Below, piece by piece: positions 1 through 7,409 of a stretch of DNA of 64,000 nt. The notes beneath the pieces are model-generated. The model ran no database searches. It saw only the letters and a program-made list of their open reading frames with translations, and had not been told where the DNA came from. This DNA is from an uncultured Alphaproteobacteria bacterium (GTDB lineage Bacteria > Pseudomonadota > Alphaproteobacteria > GCA-2731375): contig CATOSZ010000003.1 of assembly GCA_951812805.1 (NCBI GenBank), positions 1,256,557 to 1,320,556 of the forward strand. Reading direction: 5' to 3'. The stretch's first letter is position 1, and every line of letters starts with the position of its first letter. The position numbers and the translations under genes were made by a program.

Positions 1-171
1 CGCTCTGCCAGGACGAGGGCTTGATCCTGCGCGCGCTGCCCGACGACGCGATCGGCTTCTGCCCGCCGCTGATCATCACCGAGGACCAGATCGACGACAT
101 ACATGTTCGACCGCTTCGGGCGCGCCATGGACCGCTTCACCGAGAGCGCGGGACGACAGGCCGCGGAGTAG
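1..171 (+). pseudogene. Class III aminotransferase, C-terminal tail, frameshifted
   Basis: Only the last residues are in the window. The frame starting at base 3 reads as the usual end of PLP-dependent class III (omega) aminotransferases: a CQDEGL-like strand, then RALPDD, CPPLIIT and EDQID. At about base 97-104 the tetranucleotide ACAT is present twice in tandem. Removing one copy restores a normal ending (DDMFDRFGRAMDRF) with a TAG stop at 169-171. As written, the frame changes after the DDI and runs on to about 341 over the neighbouring deacetylase gene. The family assignment is fairly sure. Whether the duplication is a real mutation or an assembly error cannot be told here. Confidence 0.6.
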
Positions 172-183
172 GGTCGGACGAAC

Positions 184-1212
184 CTACGATTTGCCGGCGT
201 GCTCGGCCTCGAAAGCCGCCAGAAACGTCGCCAGGTTGGTGCCGAGTTCGGGGCAGAGGTAACCGCCCTCTTGGATCAGCACCGTCGGCAGGCCGAGCGC
301 GGCGGTGCGTCGGGCGACTTCGGCGAAGCCTTCGGTGGTGATCTTCAGGATGCCGAGGGGATCGTTCTCCTGCGCGTCGAGGCCGAGGGACAACAGCAGC
401 GCGGCCGGCCGGTAATCGCGGATCCGGGCGAGGCCGGCGTCCAGGGCATCGAGGAAACCGTCGTCACCCGTGCCGGACACGAGCGGCAGGTTCAGGTTGG
501 CACCAAGCCCCGCGCCGGCGCCGATCTCGTCCGCATAACCGGCGAAATGAGGATAGAAGGCGTCCGGCGCGCCGTGCAGGGAGCAAAAGAAGACGTCGCT
601 CCGGTCCCAGAAGATGCCCTGGGTGCCGTTGCCGTGATGGACGTCGACATCGAGGATCGCGACTTTGCCGAGCCGCTCGGCCATCCGGGCGCCGGCGATA
701 GCGACATTGTTCAAATAGCAGAATCCCCCCGCCGATCCGGCATAGGCGTGATGGCCCGGCGGCCGGCAGAGCGCGTAGGCATGCACCGCCCCTTCCAGGA
801 CCAGGTCGGCGGCGGTCAGGGCGGCTTCGGCGCTGGCCCGGGCCGCGGCCCAGGTCTCGGCGACGATCGGCGCCGCCATGTCGTTGACGTGATAGCCGAC
901 CTGGCCGACGATGCCCGACGGCCGCTGGCGGATCGCGCCTCCCGGATGGGCGTTCGGCACCATGACCGGCCCGGTGTCCGGAAGCGCCTGCCAGGCGGCG
1001 AACCCGTGCTCCAAAAACTCGAGATAGTCCGCCTCGTGCACCGCCGCGAGCGGTGCCGCGTCGTAGCGCCGGCTTGCCGTCGGCGCTTGTGAAAGCGCGG
1101 CGAGGAAGCGATCGACCCGCTCCGGCGTTTCGGGGATCGGGGCGGGGCGACCGCGAAGAATGAACTCCGGCGGCGCGTGATCGCGTTGCGTTGCGTTGAA
1201 GATTACCTGCAT
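184..1212 (-). CDS. Histone deacetylase / acetylpolyamine amidohydrolase family protein
   Basis: A 342-residue zinc hydrolase of the arginase/deacetylase fold, normal length for the bacterial acetylpolyamine amidohydrolase group. It removes acetyl groups from polyamines or related amines. Visible catalytic features are the RPPGHH pair (H154, H155), the zinc-binding Asp-x-His in DVDVHHGNG (D190, H192), a second zinc Asp in GLDAQEND (D279), and the EGGY loop near the C-terminus that carries the catalytic Tyr. It is divergent from the MOSC gene with only 39 bp between the two starts, so their promoters must overlap. The substrate cannot be read from sequence. An aminotransferase upstream would fit polyamine or amine catabolism. 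Confidence 0.88.
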   Translation of the reverse strand: MQVIFNATQRDHAPPEFILRGRPAPIPETPERVDRFLAALSQAPTASRRYDAAPLAAVHEADYLEFLEHGFAAWQALPDTGPVMVPNAHPGGAIRQRPSGIVGQVGYHVNDMAAPIVAETWAAARASAEAALTAADLVLEGAVHAYALCRPPGHHAYAGSAGGFCYLNNVAIAGARMAERLGKVAILDVDVHHGNGTQGIFWDRSDVFFCSLHGAPDAFYPHFAGYADEIGAGAGLGANLNLPLVSGTGDDGFLDALDAGLARIRDYRPAALLLSLGLDAQENDPLGILKITTEGFAEVARRTAALGLPTVLIQEGGYLCPELGTNLATFLAAFEAEHAGKS

Positions 1213-1251
1213 GGTGTCGATCTATAACGACAGAACGAGGGGAGCGAAAGC

Positions 1252-2097
1252 ATGGCCGAAGAGACCGAGGGACGCATCGCGGCCCTGCACGTCTACCCGA
1301 TCAAGGGCTGCCGCGCGGTGTCGCCGCCGCGGGTCCGACTGCTCGCCACCGGCCTGGAACACGACCGGGAATGGATGGTGGTCGACGAGGGCGGCAACCT
1401 GATTACCCAGCGCGAGGTTCCCCGGCTCGCCACGGTCGAGGTCGGCCTCGATCCCGGCGGCCTGCGCCTCGCCGCGGCGGGGCATGGCGACCTCGTCGTG
1501 CCGCACGGCTCAGGCACGCCGCTTGCCGTCCGGGTCTGGCGCAGCCACGTCCAGGGGCAAACCACGACGGACGCGGCCGATGCCTTCTTCACCGCGCTTT
1601 GTGAGCGGCCGGTCCGCCTGGTCCGCTTCGATCCCGCGGTCCGGCGCACCTGCGATTCCGACTTCACGGCCGAGGGCCATACCTTCTTCGCCGACGGCTA
1701 TCCGGTCCTGCTGGCCAACACCGCCTCGCTTCACCGGTTGAACGGCGTGATCGCCGAGGCGGGGCAGACGCCGGTCCCGATGACGCGCTTTCGCCCCAAC
1801 ATCGTCGTCGACGGCATCGCCGCCGACCTGGAAGACCGTGCCGGACGCGCCCGCCTCGGCGACGTGGTGGACATGGATCTGGTGAAACCCTGTGATCGCT
1901 GCGAGGTGACGACGATCGATCAGGAGACGGGCACGCGCCGCCCGAAGGAGCCGTTGGCCAGCCTCGCCAAGATCCGCATGGCGCCCGGTGGCGGCAAGGT
2001 GCTGTTCGGCCAGAACGGCGTGCCGCGGCTCGGCGACGGGGCGGCGGCGGACCTCGGCCTCGGCGACGCCGTCCGCTTCCTCGACGTCGACGGGTAA
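1252..2097 (+). CDS. MOSC domain-containing protein (molybdenum cofactor-dependent, mARC/YcbX-like)
   Basis: 281 residues: an N-terminal MOSC beta-barrel starting HVYPIKGCR, then the MOSC domain with the PCDRC cysteine motif near residue 213, where the molybdenum cofactor is ligated in mARC/YcbX proteins. Such proteins reduce N-hydroxylated compounds with an electron partner; no ferredoxin domain is fused here. The ATG at 1252 is preceded by GAGGGGAG at good spacing. It is divergent from the deacetylase gene and converges on the hydrolase at 2102, with 4 bp between stops. Family is clear; substrate and redox partner are unknown. Confidence 0.85.
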   Translation: MAEETEGRIAALHVYPIKGCRAVSPPRVRLLATGLEHDREWMVVDEGGNLITQREVPRLATVEVGLDPGGLRLAAAGHGDLVVPHGSGTPLAVRVWRSHVQGQTTTDAADAFFTALCERPVRLVRFDPAVRRTCDSDFTAEGHTFFADGYPVLLANTASLHRLNGVIAEAGQTPVPMTRFRPNIVVDGIAADLEDRAGRARLGDVVDMDLVKPCDRCEVTTIDQETGTRRPKEPLASLAKIRMAPGGGKVLFGQNGVPRLGDGAAADLGLGDAVRFLDVDG

Positions 2098-2101
2098 ACC
2101 G

Positions 2102-2956
2102 TCAGGCCCGCACGCTGCGCAGCCGCTCCAGGACCGGCAGGATATAGCGCCTGAACTGCTCCGGGTTCTCCGACATCGGGAAATGGCCGAGTTCGCGCAT
2201 CACGACCGCCTCGGCACCGGGGATCGCGGCCGCGGTCCGCACGGTGTCTTCCGGCGTGCAGGAGAAGTCGTACTCGCCGGTCAGCAGATGCACCGGGCAT
2301 AGGGCGGTGTCGATCTGCGCGACCCGATCGCGAAAGTCCGAATCCTCCCGGTAGAAATAGAGGTCGCCCTTGAACACGCCCGGCCCGCTCTGCATGTAGG
2401 CCCAGAGCGTCTCCCAGCGAAACTCGTCCGGGCTCTGCGGTGCCACCAGGCCGGAGACCAGGGCCGCACCCACCTCGCCACCATGCACGTCGGGGCGATG
2501 CAGCCAGGTCGTGTCGTACCAGGGCTGTTGATGGTCGGCGCCCTCGAGGCCGATGACCCCGCCGAGCGCCGCGCCATGGCGGTGCGCCAGTTCCAGCACG
2601 ATGCGACCGCCCATCGAACAGCCCATGACGACGGGCCGCTCCAGCGACAGGGCCTCGGCGACGGCCATCGTCGCCTCAACGTAGCTCTCGGTGGTCAGGC
2701 GGTATTCCTCGTCCTGCCAGCCGACCGGCGGGTTGGACTTGCCGTGCCAGGGCAGGTCGAAGGCGACGACGCGCCAATGATCGGTCACCGCCGGGTCGCA
2801 CATCAGATGGCGGAACTGCCGGCCGTCGGCGCCTGCCGTGTGCAGGCAGAGCAACGGGATGCCCGCACCGGCCTCTTCGAAATAGATCCGGCAATCGCGA
2901 CCGGCGAGGGTCAATGTCATGTAGCGGCCGACGATCGGCTCCAGGGCGGGCGCCAT
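2102..2956 (-). CDS. Alpha/beta hydrolase fold protein
   Basis: 284 residues with a full alpha/beta-hydrolase core: an oxyanion-side LCLHTAGADGR turn, the DLPWHGKS segment, the nucleophile elbow GCSMGG (S114), a late Asp in the GEYDFSC strand and the catalytic His in RELGHFP. It could act as esterase, C-C hydrolase or lactonase; nothing shows the substrate. Its ATG overlaps the TGA of the upstream 129-residue gene (TGATG), so translation is probably coupled and the two proteins likely work together. Confidence 0.85.
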   Translation of the reverse strand: MAPALEPIVGRYMTLTLAGRDCRIYFEEAGAGIPLLCLHTAGADGRQFRHLMCDPAVTDHWRVVAFDLPWHGKSNPPVGWQDEEYRLTTESYVEATMAVAEALSLERPVVMGCSMGGRIVLELAHRHGAALGGVIGLEGADHQQPWYDTTWLHRPDVHGGEVGAALVSGLVAPQSPDEFRWETLWAYMQSGPGVFKGDLYFYREDSDFRDRVAQIDTALCPVHLLTGEYDFSCTPEDTVRTAAAIPGAEAVVMRELGHFPMSENPEQFRRYILPVLERLRSVRA

Positions 2957-3345
2957 CAGCCCGCCTCCCCGGCCAGCCGTCGCGGCGCCGCCAACAGCTC
3001 CTTGACGTAGCGCAGATTGGCCATCAGGGGCGCGAGATCGCCCTCGACCACGGCGACGCCGCGCTTTGTCATGGCGAAGATGTCGGCATGGCTCGGCGCC
3101 GGCATCGCTTCCCAGAAACGGGCCCAGTCTTCGGCCGGCGCACGGATGGCGAAACGCCAGGGACGCATCAGCGCCGGTCCGCTCTCGACCCCGGCGACGC
3201 GGCCGCCGCGGATCCGGATCAGGTGCGGCGCCTCGCCGACCTCGACCAGAAAGTCGACGTCGAGAAAACGGCCCCGGCGGACCAGGGCCGCATCCTCGTT
3301 CACCAATTCCGCCAATCGTTCCAGCATATCCAGCCTCACCCGCAT
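2956..3345 (-). CDS. Conserved hypothetical protein (possible SCP2-like fold), coupled to a hydrolase
   Basis: 129 residues, no signal peptide or membrane segment. The pattern (short helix, LDVDFLVEVG, HLIRIRGGRVAGVE, an aromatic WRFAIRAPAEDW block, then an EGDLAPLMANLRYVKELL helix) looks like a small SCP2/sterol-carrier-type lipid-binding domain, which would give the adjacent hydrolase a hydrophobic ligand partner. That fold suggestion is an inference from strand and helix order, not a recognised motif. Its stop overlaps the hydrolase start by one base. Confidence 0.6.
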   Translation of the reverse strand: MRVRLDMLERLAELVNEDAALVRRGRFLDVDFLVEVGEAPHLIRIRGGRVAGVESGPALMRPWRFAIRAPAEDWARFWEAMPAPSHADIFAMTKRGVAVVEGDLAPLMANLRYVKELLAAPRRLAGEAG

Positions 3346-3410
3346 TCCATCGGTCGAGGCGAGACTATGTGGCGCGACCCGGCGAAGTCAAAGCGGGTCG
3401 ACGTCGGGCC

Positions 3411-3614
3411 TCAAACGCCAAGCGTAACGCCTTCGACAGCGACGGCGAGCGCCAGCAGGACCGGCGTCACCGCGGTGAGGGCAACCGCGATCGAGAAACG
3501 GGTGCCGCCGTCAACGGGCGAATTCGGGGTCTCGGAAACCTCTTCGAGGTGGGCGGGAACGAAGCTCCGCACGGTGGCGGCGCGAACATCGGTGGTCCAG
3601 TGGCGCTCGAACAT
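3411..3614 (-). CDS. Small predicted single-pass membrane protein
   Basis: 67 residues with a hydrophilic N-terminal half and one C-terminal hydrophobic helix (about residues 41-60, rich in Ala, Val and Leu). An AAGGA Shine-Dalgarno lies about 8 bases upstream of the ATG, which is the main support. No family recognised. It stands alone upstream of the hydrolase pair. It could be a chance frame, but the ribosome site and a clean hydrophobic segment favour a real small gene. Confidence 0.45.
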   Translation of the reverse strand: MFERHWTTDVRAATVRSFVPAHLEEVSETPNSPVDGGTRFSIAVALTAVTPVLLALAVAVEGVTLGV

Positions 3615-4187
3615 GGCAGGTTCCTTTCAGGGTTGGCTTGTTGCCACATCGCTCCGGCCCAATCGGCTCGGTACACGGGATTTAGGCCTGCCGGCGCCGG
3701 CGCACCAATGCCGTTTTTACTTTCCTGCTATGCGGTTTTTACATGGCTCGTCCGTATTCAGGCATGCGTTTTGCGCATGGGTCGGGAAACTGAAGATATC
3801 TTGGAGTAAAATTTACTTTATCCTAGGGAATACGTAGTAAATTTTAGTGTTCACAAAGTATTCAGCAGAATTACGGAAGATTTCGATTTCACCTTGACGC
3901 TCACCTGATTTGGACGCGACTCCGCCGTCGCGGGCCGCCGTCGAGACTATTCCTCGCCGATGCTTCGGATCTCGTCACTTCGCCGCGCGATGGCTATGAC
4001 GGCGGGCTCGGCGGACCGCCCCCCCTCACGCAGCGGCACACTGAAACGGATCGAGCGGTCGGTGAAAACGCGGCCGAATTGGTCACGCGGCTTGAAACCG
4101 TCGGGATCGGGACCGTCCTATACGGTATCGCCAAGGCGACTGGGTCAATTCACCAGCGCCTGACGAGGTGCGGTCATGCAGCCCGAG
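3615..4187. other. AT-rich intergenic region with two short palindromes
   Basis: No convincing gene here. About 3705-3900 is clearly richer in A and T than the rest of the window. It contains the perfect palindrome AAGATATCTT (3793-3802) and, two bases later, AGTAAAATTTACT (3805-3817). A 67-residue plus-strand frame at 3960-4163 has low-complexity basic content and no ribosome site. The region may hold promoters for the divergent side of the small membrane protein or be a decayed insertion. Confidence 0.5.
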
Positions 4188-4859
4188 TCAGCCGGCCGGC
4201 TTCAGCACGGAGACGACGAAGGGATCGAACTCGGGGCTGACGTGCTGTTCGCTGCGCCAGACGAAGCCCGTTCCGGGGTCGACCCAGAAGCGGTTCTCGA
4301 ACTCCCAATCATCGACCTCGATCCGGTTCTCCTCCACCACCAGCAGCAGATCGTAGGTGAGGCCGGCGATCTCGACCCGTTCGCGGCCCATCGGCCGGTA
4401 GCGCGCCTCGACCACGCGGCCGAACCGCTCGTGCCCGTCGAAATCGACGATCCGCCGCGCGCGCGCGCCGGCCACGACCCTGTGCAGGCCCGCCACGGCG
4501 GGATCGGGATCGAGCGGTCGGGTCTCGCGGATGTTCTCCGGCAAGCCGACGGTGCGGACGATCCGGCCGCCCCGGGTGGCGACGACCGCCTTGTCCCGGG
4601 AATGCCAGTTCAACTCGCCCCCCCGGTTGAAAGCGAGCACCATGATCGCCGCACCGCGCCGGCCGGTCTTCACGGCAATCATCGCGAAGGGCTGTTTTTC
4701 GATCTGCTCGCGCGCCAGCGGAATGCCCGGATCCGGCGCGACCGCGACGTTGTAAAAGTCCTTCAGGGAATTGAACCACAGCCCCTGCGCACCCGAACCG
4801 CAACCAGCCAGCAGCCCCACGCCGGCCAAACCCAGGAACTGTCGCCGCGAACGCCGCAC
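4188..4859 (-). CDS. YjbF/GfcB-like outer-membrane lipoprotein
   Basis: About 223 residues. A twin-Arg-containing basic start (RRSRRQFLGL) leads into a lipobox LLAGC, so the mature protein begins at that Cys and should be lipid-anchored. The body resembles the YjbF/GfcB (group 4 capsule) lipoprotein family, with FAMIAVKTGRRGAAIMVLA and a C-terminal DPGTGFVWRSEQ region. The frame is open to 4979, but that would overlap the dioxygenase by over 100 bp. A GAGG five bases before the GTG at 4859 decides this start; GTG at 4865 is the alternative. Family members are linked to exopolysaccharide export. No other capsule gene is nearby, so the role here is open. Confidence 0.75.
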   Translation of the reverse strand: MRRSRRQFLGLAGVGLLAGCGSGAQGLWFNSLKDFYNVAVAPDPGIPLAREQIEKQPFAMIAVKTGRRGAAIMVLAFNRGGELNWHSRDKAVVATRGGRIVRTVGLPENIRETRPLDPDPAVAGLHRVVAGARARRIVDFDGHERFGRVVEARYRPMGRERVEIAGLTYDLLLVVEENRIEVDDWEFENRFWVDPGTGFVWRSEQHVSPEFDPFVVSVLKPAG

Positions 4860-4866
4860 TTTCACC

Positions 4867-5889
4867 TCAGGCCGCCGTATCGAGGCGGGCCAGCAACGTC
4901 TCGGCCCGGGCTCGTTTGCCGGCATCCACGTCGCGCTGAATGATCCGCAGCAACGCGTCGCGCGCCGCCGGATCGCCACGCGCCGCCATCTCGAAGGCCA
5001 TCACGTCTCGCCGCTCGTAGTAGGAATTGTCGAAGGGGATGATCTCGGGTGAGAGGTCGCGCCAGTAATATTGGCCCTCCGTGGACTCCCAACCCGCATA
5101 GACCTCTTCCCAGCTGTACATGTCGGCATAGGTCTTCAGCTCCCGCTCGGCGATGCCCTGGCTCGCCGGCTGGTAGCGGGCGTCGAACGACATGCGGATC
5201 TCGTCCGAACGGTTCGGCAAGGCCTGATGCACCGCGGTATCGGCGAAGATCAACACGTCGCCCGCCTGAAAATCGCCGCTGACCCAGGTGCCGGGTATCG
5301 GGCCGACCAGCGCCATGCCGCCCGCACCCGCGCCGACCTCGAAATCCAGCACACCCGCCTTGTGACTGCCGGCCGCGACGGCGAGCGGCCCCTTCTCGCG
5401 CGGCACGTCACCGAGCGGCACCCACATCGCGTGATTCGTCGCCCCACCGATGTGCACCTTGTCCTGATGCATGCCGGTGGTGAAGTCGAAGTCGTCCCGG
5501 CGGGGGAAGATATTCCGCAGCACGAACATTGGATGGGTCAACACCGTCTCGCCGAAGATCCGCTCGAACAGCGCGAGGACATTCTCGTGGATACGCAGAC
5601 GATGCAGCGCCTCGTCCTTCCACATCGGCGCATAGACGCGGAGATAGTCGGGCTCCGGATCCTTGCAGGCCCGGCCCATCTCGGCGATCGCCGCCGCGTG
5701 CGGCGTTCCCTCGGCAAGCCAGCCGCCCGCCGCGGCCAGCGCGAGCAAACGCTCGCGGACCGCCAGGACCTCGTCGCGCGGCAGCACGCCCCGCAGGAAC
5801 AGGTAGCCGTCCTCGGCCAGGCGCGCGGCCAGGCCCGGACCGTCGTCAAGCAGCGCGGTGGAATCGGTAAAGCTGGCGATTTCGGTCAT
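4867..5889 (-). CDS. Phytanoyl-CoA dioxygenase (PhyH) family protein
   Basis: 340 residues, a non-haem Fe(II)/2-oxoglutarate oxygenase. The iron facial triad is visible as His-x-Asp in MHQDKVH (H141, D143) and the distal His in AVHQALPNRSDE (H221), with R232 placed to bind 2-oxoglutarate. GGAGG nine bases before the ATG at 5889 sets the start. Members hydroxylate diverse small substrates, not only phytanoyl-CoA. It is first or central in a minus-strand group with a cupin and a cyclophilin-like protein upstream and the lipoprotein immediately downstream. Confidence 0.88.
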   Translation of the reverse strand: MTEIASFTDSTALLDDGPGLAARLAEDGYLFLRGVLPRDEVLAVRERLLALAAAGGWLAEGTPHAAAIAEMGRACKDPEPDYLRVYAPMWKDEALHRLRIHENVLALFERIFGETVLTHPMFVLRNIFPRRDDFDFTTGMHQDKVHIGGATNHAMWVPLGDVPREKGPLAVAAGSHKAGVLDFEVGAGAGGMALVGPIPGTWVSGDFQAGDVLIFADTAVHQALPNRSDEIRMSFDARYQPASQGIAERELKTYADMYSWEEVYAGWESTEGQYYWRDLSPEIIPFDNSYYERRDVMAFEMAARGDPAARDALLRIIQRDVDAGKRARAETLLARLDTAA

Positions 5890-5944
5890 GGGCGCGATCC
5901 TCCGGGCGTTCGTTCGTCGCGCGCAACATAACAGAGCGCGAGGA

Positions 5945-6229
5945 TCAATCGTAGCCGAACAACCACGCCGTTTCGCGGTCGTACACATTGCTGACGGTAT
6001 GGCGCGCGCGGGCCGGGATGAAGACCTCCTCGCCCGGGCCGACGGTCCGCCTCTCCCCCTCGACCTCGAGTTCCAGCCGTCCCTTCACGACGACCAGCAG
6101 CTCGTTCTCGTCATGGGTGAAGTCGCGCCAACACTGTCCCGGCGGGTCGACCATGCGGTGACATGAATAGCCGCGTGCGCGCCAATCGGCGGCGACCGCG
6201 CCTGGATCCGGGGCCGGCGGCGCGTTCAT
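5945..6229 (-). CDS. Small single-domain cupin protein
   Basis: 94 residues forming one cupin barrel: FTHDENELLVVVKGRLELEVEG is motif 1 with an Asp/Glu/His set, and PGEEVFIPARARHTVSN is motif 2 with the metal-ligand His. Such small cupins are sugar isomerases, dioxygenases or regulatory metal sensors; which one cannot be told. Its ATG overlaps the TGA of the cyclophilin-like gene (ATGA), so the two are translationally coupled. The region upstream in the same frame is a shadow of that gene and was excluded. Confidence 0.8.
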   Translation of the reverse strand: MNAPPAPDPGAVAADWRARGYSCHRMVDPPGQCWRDFTHDENELLVVVKGRLELEVEGERRTVGPGEEVFIPARARHTVSNVYDRETAWLFGYD

Positions 6230-6600
6230 TCCATCGCCTCCAGCCGGATGGGATCGCCGTCGGAAACGGCGGCCAGCAGGCCGACGTCGTCGAGGCTGTG
6301 CGCCCAGACGTTGCCCGGACTGGCGAGACGCGGCTCCTCCCCGTGGCTGACCGGGGTCGGACCGAAGCAGATGGCGATACAATTGCCGGCGAGCCAGAAG
6401 GCGATCTCGCCCAGCTCCAGCACCGTGCGCGCGTCCGCCTCGCCCTCGAGTTCCAGCGGCGTCGCGAAATAGACCTCGTCGCCCCAGGTGCTGGCGGCAG
6501 CTTCGAACGGCAAGGCGGCCCAGATCGCCGCCGCCGTCGGCGTCTCCAGCAGCCGTGCCCGCAAGGCGACGTCGCCAATCTGCATCTTCACGACCTGCAC
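6226..6600 (-). CDS. Cyclophilin-like fold protein (DUF369/TM1367 type)
   Basis: 124 residues matching the small prokaryotic cyclophilin-like barrel family by its landmarks: an N-terminal strand, a short TAAAIWAALPFEA helix, WGDEVYFATP, LELGEIAFWLAGNCIAICFGPTP and a late ASPGNVWAHS. The family has a peptidyl-prolyl isomerase fold but no proven isomerase activity. It is coupled by ATGA to the cupin downstream. The start at 6600 leaves a 15-base gap to the upstream YqgE gene stop. Confidence 0.7.
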   Translation of the reverse strand: MQVVKMQIGDVALRARLLETPTAAAIWAALPFEAAASTWGDEVYFATPLELEGEADARTVLELGEIAFWLAGNCIAICFGPTPVSHGEEPRLASPGNVWAHSLDDVGLLAAVSDGDPIRLEAME

Positions 6601-6615
6601 GCCACCCGCACCCCC

Positions 6616-7269
6616 CTAAAGCTCGACGCCCCGCCTGGCATAGGCCGTCTCCCACTTCTTCGCCGAATCCGCATCGAAGACGAAGTCGGCCTCGGCCGGG
6701 ACCCAGTGCCAGCTGCCGCGGCTGATCTCGAATTCCAGCTGGCCCGGCGCCCAACCGGCGTAGCCGAGCGCCATCACGTGCCGCGCCGGTCCCCGGCCCG
6801 CGGCCAGATCGTGCAACGGCGCGCCGGTCAGCGTGGCGGCGAGGCCGTCCCTCAACCGGATCGTGCCCGAGGTCTCATAGCCGTCGTCATGCACCACGAC
6901 GAGACGGCGCAGGTCGACGGGGCCGCCGAAGAACAGGTCGACCTCGCGGTCGTAGCCATCTCCCTTGTCGTCCCGGTCGCCGAGCAGCGCCCATAGTGGC
7001 ACCCTGGAGTCGACCGCCTTCGGCTTGTTGATCATGACGCCGAAGGCGCCCTCTTCGTCGTGGCGGATCATCAGAATCACGCTCCGGCTGAAGCGGCCGT
7101 CCGGCATGCTTTCGTCCGCCACCAGCAACTCACCGGCATGGCTGCGGAACTCCCCCGCCGTGCCGCCGGAGAGGTGGAACATGTACCCGGCGGCGGCGAC
7201 CACGACCAACAGCGCGGCGATCATCCCGATCCCCGGTCCCCGCCGTCGACTCTCGCCTTCGCCCGCCAT
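6616..7269 (-). CDS. YqgE/AlgH family protein with an N-terminal membrane anchor
   Basis: 217 residues. A charged N-terminus is followed by a hydrophobic helix (about residues 16-34, GMIAALLVVVAAAGYMF), then the UPF0301/AlgH domain: GELLVADESM, FSRSVILMIRHDEEGAFGVMINKP, LFFGGPVD and HVMALGYAGWAPGQLE. Classical YqgE proteins are soluble and about 185 residues, so the anchor is unusual. The ATG at 7269 was chosen over an upstream frame extension with no ribosome site. Function of the family is poorly known; it is placed first in the minus-strand group that continues to the lipoprotein. Confidence 0.85.
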   Translation of the reverse strand: MAGEGESRRRGPGIGMIAALLVVVAAAGYMFHLSGGTAGEFRSHAGELLVADESMPDGRFSRSVILMIRHDEEGAFGVMINKPKAVDSRVPLWALLGDRDDKGDGYDREVDLFFGGPVDLRRLVVVHDDGYETSGTIRLRDGLAATLTGAPLHDLAAGRGPARHVMALGYAGWAPGQLEFEISRGSWHWVPAEADFVFDADSAKKWETAYARRGVEL

Positions 7270-7409
7270 CGCGCCTCGTCTCCCCTCGCTTCCCCCATGA
7301 TGCCAGAGGCCGCGCCGCCGCGAAAGCCGGACCGGGCCCCTCGACGGGCGCGAAAAAATCACTAAATTCCGAGCCGCGCCGCCACCGGCGCGCCCGCCCG
7401 GGATGCCGC

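Noticed and set aside
3960..4163. A 67-residue plus-strand gene
   Set aside because: No ribosome site, basic low-complexity composition.
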